Of a DNA stretch of 64,000 nucleotides, positions 23,560 to 33,992 are shown one piece after another. The stretch spans positions 30,716,969-30,780,968 of the forward strand of contig CM043942.1 in the NCBI GenBank assembly GCA_014529385.2, written 5' to 3'. Each line of letters opens with the position of its first letter. Positions within the stretch are counted from its first letter, which is position 1. Position numbers and translations under genes: made by a program. Source of the stretch: Adiantum capillus-veneris (taxonomy: Eukaryota; Streptophyta; Polypodiopsida; Polypodiales; Pteridaceae). The notes beneath the pieces were generated by a model. That model ran no database searches. It had not been told where the DNA came from and saw nothing but the letters and a program-made list of their open reading frames with translations.

Positions 23560-25310
23560 CAAGTGTTGTCCTTTCTAAAATTTGGGACTCTCTCGCTTAC
23601 TCCTCTCATCCCGTGCTGCTTCTTCAGCAATTTCCTTTGTGTATCAATGCAAGTCCTCTTCTTGTCTTTGACGCATTTTTTCCTGCAATTGTTTGGCTTC
23701 CAACTTCTTAACGACTGCATTTGTTGAAAACCAGTCTGGGTGGCTATCATACACATTGCTGGCAGTATATGTGGAACGGTCTTCCATATACAGCTATAGA
23801 AATAGCCAGGGAGCCAATTTGTCTACCAGAGAAGATTGTCATTGTTCAAGACTCTGGTCCTCCATCTTAGGAAGGACAAGCCAAGCTCCCTTGGATTTCT
23901 GCCACACCTTATATTTACTGTCATCAATATTAGAGTGTTTAAGGGACTGAACTATGGAAAGCCTCTCCAAAACTAGCTCAGATTCTTGAAGAAGATTGGT
24001 TTCTTATAGAGCGTCCAATGCCATTTGACACAATTCTCCTGTGACAAAACCCCTCCCATCCTTGCACGCTGCGGTCTGAATACTTTATCAAGAAATTCAC
24101 TTTATGCCCCATGCTGGTGCTCCATATATAGACATGGAAATACTGTAGACACCAACCCAAAAATATGTGGTTGTCTTTGCGATAGAATACAACCCTGCCC
24201 CCTTCCATACAATACTCATGGAGTTCCCCTGCATACTTCGGGAGGACCACCATGCCGTGACTCTACAACATTCACCAACACCCCATTCAGATCAAGAATA
24301 AGAGCGCACTTCTCTTCTACCAAACGACTTTGGCACAGTACTTGGGCTTGGAAGCGGATACCACTTAGCAAAGATAACTTCCCCAAAGGGATGAACAAAA
24401 TTCAAAGACTCTTTGATTCGGCTGAGCCTTGCCTGGAACTGCTCCATGTACTTCACAATCTCTACTTTTCCTCTCCTTAGCTTTCTTGCCTCAATGATAT
24501 GCCTTTTTTGCATCTTTTTCAATGCAATGGCCCAGTTCAGATCATGCAGGGCAATTATTTGTAGGCAATTTTTCCCTTCGACACATTAAAGGTATCAAAT
24601 GAAACACATCATAAACAACAACCAAAAACTTTTGAATCATTGCATAAAGACATCATGTACACCAAAATTGTTTCTTCATTATAAATATTTGCAAAGGATA
24701 CATGCCATTATAGTAGTTACATGATCTGGGAAGAACACAGTCAAAAGAACAGGGTCAACAAAGTTTTTCCATACGAGTGAGAAAATGGCTGTCTTGTCAC
24801 CTTTGGCAGTCTCGGATATATCTTCTTGGGTGGTCTTTGGGGCAACAGAACTGTCATTTATAGGGTCTTCTGGAATCTATTCTAGTCCACCTTTCCTCTT
24901 CATCCTCACTTTGTTTATAAAGCCCAAGAGAGGGATGTCATCACCGGCTCCTTGCACACTAGCTTCGATTTCATTTCTATCAGATTCCTCTTGCGAACTC
25001 CTCACCGTCACCTGTAAAGCACTTATTTCATCCTTTGCAGTTGGCACGGGTTTGGGACAAGCAATCATTATGAACTTGTTGTCGTCATTGATTTCTTTGC
25101 TGCTGTCACCTAAACCGTCGGGCGATGTCGCATGCCCCGGTGTTGCATTTTCCCCTCCATGCACTGTATCAAGCTCATCCACATTACCATCAGAGGCCTT
25201 CTCTTCAACTATCCTTTGCTTGTCACGATCTCTCTCATTTGCCCTTCCCGCGGCAATGAGATCTGTGTATACCAAGAAACTAATAATTATCATATCCAAC
25301 ATCTAGTTAA
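23560..25310 (-). pseudogene. FCP1/HAD-phosphatase-like coding remnant
   Basis: On the minus strand a charged, acidic segment (25302-24877, many Glu/Asp/Ser) is followed after a gap by a basic helix (about 24520-24400). Next comes a hydrophobic strand ending ALILDLNGVLV (about 24340). In a shifted frame this continues to FLGWCLQYFHVYIWSTSMG and HKVNFL (about 24160-24080), and then to a segment reading KYKVWQKSKGAWLVLP (about 23900). Order and spacing resemble plant FCP1-homology (HAD superfamily) proteins: the D-L-N-G-x-L-V first motif, then a W-x-F...V-x-I-W-S strand. The second catalytic Asp of the DxDx(T/V) motif is Asn here. At least two frameshifts and several stops break it. The region 24540-24870 may be an intron. 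Confidence 0.5.
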
Positions 25311-25329
25311 AATCCAAAGATGAATGGTT

Positions 25330-26679
25330 AATACTACAACTAGCATATTGAAGATGGTGTTAGCATGGAATGTGGTGGTTAGCATACCAAATTATGCTAG
25401 TTGACAAACAGAGTATGCTAAATATCATACAAGCTATGCTAAAAAGTATAGTCTTCATAACTTCCATGTATGCTAACTAGCATACAGACTAGACTGACTA
25501 GCATACACAACAAACTAAGGATGTATGCTAGTTAGCACAGTGGGTATGCTAACTAGCATACATTGCATATGCTATGCACAGTATAGTGGATATCACACAT
25601 GCTAGTTTAAGCTACTCATCCTCACTGTATATGATAATTACCATCACAAGGTTGCTAGCTAGCATAACTAGTTTTGCTAGTTAGCATACCTAGAAATGCT
25701 ACTAACTAGCATACAGAATAGAATGTATGCTAGTTATCATTATGGGTATGCTAAGGGCATACAAGATTTGCTAGCCAGCATACCCACTATGCTAACTAGC
25801 ATACATACTAGTTTGACAAGCATACATAGCATGAATAGCATGTATGCTGACTAGCATAAAGACTATCATGTATGCTTAGTAACATAATTCAATAAGCTAG
25901 CTAGCATACCCAATATCATGTATGCTAACTAACATACCTAAATATGCTAGTTAGCTATTTTGTATGCTAATTACCATAACGAGGTTGCTAACTAGCATAA
26001 CTGGTTTTCCTAGTTAGCATACTTAGATATGTTATTGACTAACAAACACAATAGCATGAATGCTACTTAGCATAATGGGTAATCTAAGGGCATACACTGT
26101 CTGATAGCCAGCATACCCACTATGCTAACTAGCATACATTCTATGATGACTAGCATATCCACTATGCTAGCTAGCATACAGACTATGTTGAATATAATGT
26201 TACTATGTTAACTAGCTTACAGACTATATTGACTAGCATAGTTACTATGCTAACTAGCATACATACTATGCTGACTAGCTTAGTTACTATGCTAACTAGC
26301 ATACATACTATGCTGACTAGCATATCCACTATGCTAACTAGCATACAGACTATGTTGAATATAATGTTACTATGCTAACTAGCATACATACTATAATAGC
26401 CAACATACAGACTTTGCTAACTAGCTTACATAGCATAAATAGCATGTATGCTGACTAGCTTACATAGCATAAATAGCATGTATGCTAACTAGCATACATA
26501 TTATAGTAACTAACATACAGACTATGATTACTAGCATACATAGCACAAATAGCATGTACGTTGACTAGCATACATACTATAGTAACTAACATACAGACTA
26601 TGCTGACTAGCATGTATAGCATAAATAGCATGTATGGTAGTATAGTATATATGTTATCTAGCATATATACTATACTAGC
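25330..26679. repeat. Satellite of short imperfect palindromes (TATGCTAACTAGCATA type)
   Basis: Dozens of degenerate copies of ATGCT-(A/G)ACT-AGCAT, itself an inverted repeat with 5-bp arms and a 4-base centre, recur with spacings of about 20-22 bases in the best-ordered part (26220-26420, unit close to ACATACTATGCTGACTAGCAT). Both orientations of the centre (AACT/AGTT) occur. The array is broken by the chromovirus insertion and resumes at 35587. There is no coding potential. Confidence 0.9.
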
Positions 26680-28269
26680 TGTAACATTTAATGGCCTAGA
26701 ATCTTATGTGTAGCGGAAATTAGCATGAACATAGTGGGCATTTCATTAGAATAGATTCCTAATGAGAATTACAAGAGTGCTTGGGTGGAGAGAGAGCAAC
26801 AAAAAGCATAACACCTAGTTAGATAGCATCGACAATACTTTCAAAAGAGAGAGCAATTAAGCTATTGACAACAGTTGAGGACCGGATTTGCATGGAGCCG
26901 GTCCCCCCTCCAAAAGGCTTTGTATTATGGTTTCTCCCATCAAGAGAGACATTGTACAATACAATTCTTTGTGTTCCTTCAAGACTAGCTAGTGCAATGA
27001 AGATGGAAGCTTCATACACCAAGCAAAACACTTAATCAAACACAACTTGAATTATCCCCGTTCTCAGACCCAAGACCTCACACACCTTCGAAGATGGTGA
27101 GAGCTAGCAAGGTATGAGAGTAGATTGAGAGGAAAAAGAAGTATCTTACGAGAAAGATGTACATCTCCTCACATAATCACTCATATTAGCATAGCTTAGC
27201 TTAGTAATTAGCTTGGTAGAGAAGATGAGCATGCATTGAAGCTTGGCTCTTGGTTGGATTTGCATCCACATGCCAAGAGAGTGTTGATGTAGGCTTCTAT
27301 CTCACAAGCTTGGAGTAGGTGATGAGCTCTCCATTAAAGCTTGGGAGGAGATAGAGTATTTTCCCTTCACACATGGTCAAGTGTGAGAGTGTGTGTGTCA
27401 ATGCCAAGCAAAAATCAGCCCCCCCTCTCTCTTGGGCGAGCCCTAGCTGCTAATTAGATCTGGCTTTTGCCTCATTGGACCTCCCCAGGTCAAGCCAATA
27501 GGAATTAAGCAGCATAAGTGATAGCCTTCTGACATGTGTCCCCCTTTCCCCTTTTGTGAGAGCTTTAGGTAATCAAATAATTAAACTAAACTCTCATTGG
27601 ACCCCTTTGCCTCCTGGCCAATAGGAATCAGGCAAGCCATGGGGCTCCTGAATGCTCATTGGACCCCTTGGGAGACTGCCCAATAGTCTTCTAGGAGACT
27701 TAATTCTCATTGGTTTCTTTTATTAAATGTTTTTAAATTAATTAAACTAGATTTACTCTAGCTTAATTCTCATTGGTCCACTTCAAGGGTCTTCCAATAG
27801 GAACTGGGCACACCTTGTGGGCATCTGGCCTAGGGAGCTGACATGTGTCCCTCATTCCCTTTGTGTAAAGGGAGCCTGTGTGTGTGTGTGGCTTTCTCTC
27901 TCATCCCCTAGCTTTGGGGCTCGCCCCCTCCCATGTAGGGATGTGCAAAGACTTTTAGGGCTCACACAAAGCATCCAATTTTCCCTAGGGTTGACCTTTG
28001 GACACAACCTTTGAATTTTGGAACCTTAGCATTTTGGAAGTCTTAATGGGCTGAACCTTAGGGTCTTTTTGGCCCATTGTTTCACATGGCTCTTTTGCAG
28101 ATGGCCCCCCCTTTGGATCCCTATTTTCCCTCCTTTGGATCCCTACTGTGGCCGGTCTGCTAGCTTAACCAATATTCTAGCTTTTTCTCCCTTGGCACTT
28201 CCCCACATTAAATGATCAGTTTAATATGAGAAAATCATTTAGGAGAATTAGATATTGATTATTATGACA
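26680..28269 (-). mobile_element. 3' LTR of the chromovirus (1590 bp)
   Basis: Read on the minus strand it runs from TGTCATAATAATCAATATC at 28269 down to TTAAATGTTACA at 26680. In U3 there are four ATTGG/CCAAT inverted pairs (27474-27499, 27596-27622, 27658-27684, 27772-27797). Near the U5 end a GACCGG...CCGGTC stem occurs (26880-26903). Small open frames inside, such as 26819-27031, are not genes; they repeat in the other LTR. Confidence 0.96.
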
Positions 28270-28625
28270 TTACCTCTCTCTTGAAATCATAGTCGTCCTC
28301 GACTATGGTGTAGAGAAGATAAAGCATATTCATGAGTCCTTTTCTTAGCGGGTAGGGGATCCCTATGTTACCCTACGACATCATTCCATAATGGATGACT
28401 AGTCCATTTGGCGCTTGAGAGCCTGAGGCTGCCGCAAGCATGTCTGCACATTAGTCCTATCAGTCTTCCATAGTAGAGTGACAAGCTCTACTTGGTGTTT
28501 GGGAGACGTCGTCTCCGCAAACTTGATCTAAGCATGCATACTACTTCATTTTTGTGCACAAATAAAGAAAAAGAGAGTCTTATAAGACAAAAATTTTGTT
28601 CATTTTTAACATTTTGTACATTTGC
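28270..28625 (-). other. Chromovirus 3' untranslated region with polypurine tract and hairpin
   Basis: Immediately inside the LTR the minus strand reads CAAGAGAGAGGTAA (28283-28270), the likely polypurine tract that primes plus-strand synthesis. Next to it, 28288-28307 is a perfect 8-bp stem CATAGTCG/CGACTATG with a 4-base loop. The same stem with one loop change occurs in the second chromovirus at 63405-63424. Confidence 0.75.
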
Positions 28626-31600
28626 TTACTCTTGGGAAGCATTGTAAGCATTGACAAGGCTTAGGTTATCCTTTAATTGTATGCCTTGCATCCATCTAGC
28701 ATCTTCAAAAGGATAATTTTTAAACTTAATAAGATATCGTCGGATAGTCTTACCGCCTCTTAATACCTTGTCTTCATGTCGGAGAATGGACTCGGGCTGC
28801 AGCACCTCCTCGTGGTCCTCGATCTCCGGTGGGTCTTCAATAGTTGGTTCTTGAGGTGGCTCTCCTTTGTAAGGCTTTAATAGGCTCACATGAAAAGCAT
28901 TGTGTATGAGCCAATGATTGGGCAACTTAAGTTGATAGGCCATCTCATTGATCGGCCTAAGAATCTGGAAGGGACCATAATACCTTTTTGCTAGTTTAGC
29001 ATAGTACTTTTGGTGGCCCGTAGGATTCTTGCCCGTCGTGTGCCTTAATCGAGCCTTGGGAAACTTTAACAAGACCCAATCGTTTTCTTTAAAGGCTTGG
29101 GCTCTTCTGTGCTTGTCAGCAGCAGCCTTTTGCCTTTGCTGTGAGATAGAGATAGCATCCTTAATCTTTTGGAAAGATTCTTGTAGGTCTCGGCTATACT
29201 CATCTGCAGCGAAGATCTTCCCATGTACCTTAAGTAGCAAGGGACTTTTTGATCTTCCCTCAATTACCTCGAAAGGTGCTTTTCCTGTGGAAGTATGTAC
29301 AGTGTTATTGTAAGCATACTCTACTAAGGGTAAGTACTTCTCCCATTGGGATCTTTGATCTACTTCCGTTACATAGGCTTTTAGTAGATCAAGAATGGTT
29401 AGGTTAGCTATTTCACTTTGGCCATCAGTTTGTGGATGATAGGCCGAAGAGAAGTTTAGCCTTGTTCCTAACTTCTCAAAGAGACCCTTCCAGAAATTAC
29501 TGGTCATTCTAGGATCTCTATCCGACACTATGGACATTGGCAAGCCATGGTACTTGAAAATTTGTGAAATGAAGAGGGTTGCCATTTGATGGGCTTTGAT
29601 AGTCTTTTTGACAGGTATAAAATGAGCTTGTTTACTGAACCTGTCTACTATCGTCCATATTCCCGTATTCCCATGGATAGACTTAGGCAATCCAAAGATA
29701 AAATCCATGGATATGCTCTCCCACGGTGAATTAGGGATTGGCAAGGGTTGAAGCAATCCAAGTTGCTTCCCTCTATCAAATTTTGTCTTTTGACATACCA
29801 CACAATTGGAAACATACTCGTGTATGTTCACTTTCATGGTAGGCCAATAGAAATATGTTTCAATTCCCTTTAGGGTAGACTGAATCCCTCTATGCCCCGC
29901 ATATGGGGGAGCATGAGATCCATACATTACTTTCTCACGTAGTGAGTTAGTAACGCATAGTCTATTGCCATAGAGAAGATAACCATCTTGTAAAGTAAAT
30001 GGTTCTTCTTTCTTCCCTAATGCAAGGGCTGAAATCACATCTCTAAAATCGGGATCAATAGCATACTCATCTATCATTGAAGATAGATCATTGTGAGTTG
30101 CTATGGAAACCGCATTCACTCTCGGTCGTCTTGAGAGTGCATCGGCTACTTGATTATGCTTGCCAGCAATGTGAGCAATATGAAAATGAAATTGCGAAAG
30201 GAAATTTGCCCACCTCATTTGTTTGTCGGAAAGCTTGGTCTGCGTCATGAAGTACTTAAGACTTTGGTGATCCGTTCGCAGAATGAAAGGAGTCCCCAAT
30301 AAATAGTGCTTCCATGAGTCTAAGGCATGTAGAACTGCAAGGAGTTCTTTTTCGTATATGCCTAGAGCTTGCTCAACAAGGTCGAGCCTTCGACTCTCAT
30401 AGCCTATGGCGTGCCCTTCTTGGAGCAGAACAGCCCCAAGGCAATCACCACAAGCATCACATTGGACCTCAAATGGTTTTGAGAGATCCGGTAGTGTAAG
30501 CACAGGTTGAAAGATAAGCTTTTCTTTAAGCTTTTTGAAAGCATTGTTCTCCTTAGCAGACCACGTATACCTAACATTTTTCTTTGTTAGGTCATGTAAT
30601 GGTCCCGCAATTTGTGAGAACTTTTCTATGAAGCGTCTATAGTATGCACACATACCTATAAAGCTTCTTAGTTCATGAAGATTCCTTGGTTTAGGCCATC
30701 CTTTTATTACCTCTAACTTGGATGGATCCATTTGGATTCCATCTTGAGAGATAATGTGACCTAAATATTGAATCTCTTGCAAGAAAAATTCACTTTTCTT
30801 TCGATTAACATAAAGTTTATTCTCTCTTAAAACTTGAAATATTACCTGGAGGTGTTGCTTGTGTTCCTCCAATGAATTAGAGTAGATGATAATATCATCA
30901 AAGAACACTCCAGTGAAGGTTCGATGAGGCCTGAACAGCTTCTCCATCAAGCGGTTGAATGTGGCTGGTGCATTAGTCAAGCCAAAAGGCATGACAATGT
31001 ATTCGTAAAGACCAAATGTAGTACGAAATGCGGTCTTTACAATGTCTTGATCAACTATCCTTATTTGATGATAGCCACTTTTTAGGTCAATCCTACTGAA
31101 GTAGGTCGATCCTTGTAGCTTATCAAATAGGTCTTCTACCCGTGGAACGGGAAACCTATTCTTGATAGTGATCCTATTTAGTGCTCTATAGTCGACACAC
31201 ATACGATATGTGCCGTCTTTCTTTTGCACTAATAGCACAGGTGAGCAAAATGGAGATGAGCTAGGCCTAACCATACCCTTCTCAACTAACTCATGCACTT
31301 GCCGCATAATCTCCTCTTGTTGAGCTTGAGAAACTCTATAGGGAGGTTTGTTAGGCGGTGAACTTCCTGGAAGAAGTTCAATTGCATGGTCGTCATTACC
31401 TCGTTTAGGAGGTAGCTCACAAGGGATGTCGTCAATAAAGACATCTTGAAACCCCTTGAGAAAATTGGATAACTCTAATTCCTTTTGGTTGCTTTTATTT
31501 TCTTTTGCTAAAGGATTAGGTTCATTTTGAGAATCTTTAACAAAAATCATGTACACGGAAATAGAGCTCTTTATTGACTTGTTGAAAGCTGGTGTATGTA

Positions 31601-33575
31601 CAATGGGGATGGTGTTACCCATCTCCTTAGCATCTATATACATGTCCTTTTCCCTGAACTTAAAGGAGATTCTCCTTTCAGGAAATTTAACATCGGCAGC
31701 CAGGCGGTCAAACCATGATGCCCCTAGGATTACATCCTCATGCTTGAGAGGAGAGATAAAGAAGTCCTCTTTGTCCACATAGCCTTCGACATGAAGCCTC
31801 AATTTCCCGATTAAGGGAGTGACTGAAGCTTCTTGCCCCTTGAAGGCACTGTCTGCGGGTAGGATATCTCCCATCTCATAGGATTGTATGCCTAGCTTGG
31901 TGGCTAACTCCATAGATATGAAATTGTGAGTAGAACCAGGGTCAAAGAGAATAAAAGAATCATGTTCTCTTACCTTTCCCCAAGCATGGCATAGAGGAGA
32001 TCCTTTGTGGTGAGTTTGATGAATCTCCTCCTCTTGGATTTCAACCAAAGAAGCTCTAGGAGGATCTTGGCGGTTGTTCTTTTGGGGACAAGCGCGGTAC
32101 GCATGCCCTTGTTCGCCGCACTTGAAACACCGGTTATCTTTACGATAACGCTCAAGTTCTTCAGGAGAGAGTTTATTCTTTCCTTTGTAAACTCCCTTTT
32201 CTTTAGCTTTGTTGGAATTGCCCTTAGGAGACTTTTGGACATTGTCCTTCCCCTTAGGCTCATTGGAACCCTTGTTTTCCGGGGGCTTATTATTTCTTTT
32301 ACCCCCCGTTTGGAAATTGATTTGCGAGGCCACCATAGTATGGTGTATTACCGCCGATATGGTACGTGGCCTTTGGGAGTTGACATACTCCGCCATTTCT
32401 TCGGTTAAGCCCGCACAAAATTGTTGCTTTTGCTCTCCAAAATCCAACTTTTTGAAGACAGTGGCTTTGAGTTGTAGGTCCCAAAACTTGTCTACATATT
32501 TGTGGATGGATTCATTGGGAGAGAGCTTTAAGCTCCGCCATTCGGTGAGTACTTTGTCTTTGGCATCGGTGGCCAAAAACTGCTTCATAATGGAAGCTCT
32601 TAAAGCCTTCCATGTTTGTGGAGCTTCACCGTTGGCTCGTAGGCTAGACCACCATTGTCTGGCGGACTTTTGAAAGTGCATAGCTACATGGCGTAGCTTA
32701 GAGGACTCCGTGAAGCCCTCATCTCCAAACGCCGCATCGAATTGCTGGATAAAGGCCAAAACTTTGTCTGTAGCACCGAAGGTGCCATCATAGGTAAGGA
32801 AAAAGATGCTCTTCCCTCCCTCTTTGAATTTCTTCAGCTTGGACGACCTCTTCCATGCGGCATAGGATTTCCTATGGCCTCTTCTTTTTGATGGTTCAAA
32901 AGTTGCACCATCACTTTCTTCAGAAGGTGAAGAATTTGAAGAAGGTGGAGAAGAGGGTGACCTCTTTCTCGCCTTTTTCTTGTCTTGATCTTTGTCGTCT
33001 TCACCATAGCTTTCATAAGAGGAAGAGGATGAAAAAGATGGAGAAGAGGGTGTCCTCTTTCTCGCCTTTTTCTTCTCTTGCTTTTTATCATCCCTCTTTG
33101 AATTGTGGTGAGGAGAAGAATATGATGGTCTTCTCCGCTTTGGTGGTGATGGAGAGCGTTTAGCCCACCGTCTTCGTGGAGCCATCTCCGCCGAGGTGGC
33201 GGGAGACTCGCTTCTTTCTCGTTCCTTCGGTGGAGTCTCTTGAGTTCTCCTTTGGGAAGGAGATGCATCATCAAGAAGTAAGTTCTTGAGCCCTTCATAT
33301 GGATTCTCTTCTTCTTCCCGAATCGGAGAGAGACCTCTTTTGGTAGTCTCACAAGGAGGCTTCCTAGGTGTTCTCTCGTCATGGTGATGAGCTTGGAGAA
33401 TCCCGTGAGCACGGAGCTGCCGTTGCACTTCACTTTGGAGAGATGGATTGCCCATGGCTTGTTGAAGCCTAGAAACAAGATAGTTAACAAGCATTGAAGC
33501 ATCATTAGTAGCTTGTTCATGAGCAAAATCAAAGTTATCAACATTAATTTCACTCTCTTTACTATTGTCAGCCAT
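28626..33575 (-). CDS. Chromovirus gag-pol polyprotein, 1649 aa, intact
   Basis: This single frame encodes everything needed for reverse transcription and integration. The N-terminal part (130-235) is Arg/Ser/Lys-rich with two near-repeats of a KKKARKR(T/S)PSSP unit. The gag domain is about 270-420 and the zinc knuckle is C483-C486-H491-C496. Aspartic protease has D545-P-G in place of the usual DSG/DTG. Reverse transcriptase (about 750-930) has F-F-D893-D894 at the YxDD site. RNase H shows D1040, E1077, D1102 and D1145. Integrase has H1221/H1228/C1258/C1261 and catalytic D1291, D1352, E1388 (D-x35-E). A chromodomain at about 1594-1645 (ILRHEDKVLRGGKTIRRYLI, then W1628) should steer integration by binding histone H3 marks. 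The start is the first ATG of the frame, with the leader upstream. No stop or frameshift was seen. The gag-pol fusion in one frame is usual for chromoviruses. Confidence 0.97.
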   Translation of the reverse strand: MADNSKESEINVDNFDFAHEQATNDASMLVNYLVSRLQQAMGNPSLQSEVQRQLRAHGILQAHHHDERTPRKPPCETTKRGLSPIREEEENPYEGLKNLLLDDASPSQRRTQETPPKERERSESPATSAEMAPRRRWAKRSPSPPKRRRPSYSSPHHNSKRDDKKQEKKKARKRTPSSPSFSSSSSYESYGEDDKDQDKKKARKRSPSSPPSSNSSPSEESDGATFEPSKRRGHRKSYAAWKRSSKLKKFKEGGKSIFFLTYDGTFGATDKVLAFIQQFDAAFGDEGFTESSKLRHVAMHFQKSARQWWSSLRANGEAPQTWKALRASIMKQFLATDAKDKVLTEWRSLKLSPNESIHKYVDKFWDLQLKATVFKKLDFGEQKQQFCAGLTEEMAEYVNSQRPRTISAVIHHTMVASQINFQTGGKRNNKPPENKGSNEPKGKDNVQKSPKGNSNKAKEKGVYKGKNKLSPEELERYRKDNRCFKCGEQGHAYRACPQKNNRQDPPRASLVEIQEEEIHQTHHKGSPLCHAWGKVREHDSFILFDPGSTHNFISMELATKLGIQSYEMGDILPADSAFKGQEASVTPLIGKLRLHVEGYVDKEDFFISPLKHEDVILGASWFDRLAADVKFPERRISFKFREKDMYIDAKEMGNTIPIVHTPAFNKSIKSSISVYMIFVKDSQNEPNPLAKENKSNQKELELSNFLKGFQDVFIDDIPCELPPKRGNDDHAIELLPGSSPPNKPPYRVSQAQQEEIMRQVHELVEKGMVRPSSSPFCSPVLLVQKKDGTYRMCVDYRALNRITIKNRFPVPRVEDLFDKLQGSTYFSRIDLKSGYHQIRIVDQDIVKTAFRTTFGLYEYIVMPFGLTNAPATFNRLMEKLFRPHRTFTGVFFDDIIIYSNSLEEHKQHLQVIFQVLRENKLYVNRKKSEFFLQEIQYLGHIISQDGIQMDPSKLEVIKGWPKPRNLHELRSFIGMCAYYRRFIEKFSQIAGPLHDLTKKNVRYTWSAKENNAFKKLKEKLIFQPVLTLPDLSKPFEVQCDACGDCLGAVLLQEGHAIGYESRRLDLVEQALGIYEKELLAVLHALDSWKHYLLGTPFILRTDHQSLKYFMTQTKLSDKQMRWANFLSQFHFHIAHIAGKHNQVADALSRRPRVNAVSIATHNDLSSMIDEYAIDPDFRDVISALALGKKEEPFTLQDGYLLYGNRLCVTNSLREKVMYGSHAPPYAGHRGIQSTLKGIETYFYWPTMKVNIHEYVSNCVVCQKTKFDRGKQLGLLQPLPIPNSPWESISMDFIFGLPKSIHGNTGIWTIVDRFSKQAHFIPVKKTIKAHQMATLFISQIFKYHGLPMSIVSDRDPRMTSNFWKGLFEKLGTRLNFSSAYHPQTDGQSEIANLTILDLLKAYVTEVDQRSQWEKYLPLVEYAYNNTVHTSTGKAPFEVIEGRSKSPLLLKVHGKIFAADEYSRDLQESFQKIKDAISISQQRQKAAADKHRRAQAFKENDWVLLKFPKARLRHTTGKNPTGHQKYYAKLAKRYYGPFQILRPINEMAYQLKLPNHWLIHNAFHVSLLKPYKGEPPQEPTIEDPPEIEDHEEVLQPESILRHEDKVLRGGKTIRRYLIKFKNYPFEDARWMQGIQLKDNLSLVNAYNASQE

Positions 33576-33979
33576 TCTAACAACTTTTAGGTGTAAACTT
33601 TTTAGGTGTACTTTGGCACTTCAAGCCCTAGTTGCTACTCCTCTTTACCCCATTAGAAAAAGCACTCAAGCTACTGTACCCGCGGCTCGAATACCATTAA
33701 TTGCAAGGAATAGAAGAGAGGGTCTTTCGACACCAAGACAGCACCGGCTCCTGTCAAGCTTCTAATAGCTCAATAGTGGTTAAGCCGTAGGCAAGCCCCG
33801 TAGGACTCCACTATTAAGACCATAGCTCTCGACGGTGATGCCCCGTTAACTGCACAAAGGCAGGCGCACTGCAAGGCTGAAAAATCCCTATTCTACTTAC
33901 TCACAGGCAATTAATAATACCAACCATTTGTAGCTAGCTTGAGGACCTCCCTTCTTGAGCAAGAAAAGAGAAACCTTGA
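33576..33979 (-). other. Chromovirus 5' leader
   Basis: Untranslated region between the primer site and the gag start codon. No open frame or strong hairpin was picked out by eye. Confidence 0.7.
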
Positions 33980-33991
33980 GCTCTGATACCA
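33980..33991 (-). promoter_or_regulatory. Initiator-tRNA-Met primer binding site
   Basis: On the minus strand this reads TGGTATCAGAGC, the standard plant primer site complementary to the 3' end of initiator tRNA-Met. It begins one base inside the 5' LTR end. Confidence 0.95.
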
Positions 33992-33992
33992 A

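Noticed and set aside
26819-27031. 70-codon open frame repeated at 34132-34344
   Set aside because: Both copies lie inside the chromovirus LTRs, so they repeat only because the LTRs do. There is no protein-like conservation in the second family beyond DNA-level similarity.
32834-33583. 249-codon minus-strand frame and several plus-strand frames over the chromovirus
   Set aside because: These are shadow frames of the intact gag-pol, which carries all recognisable domains.
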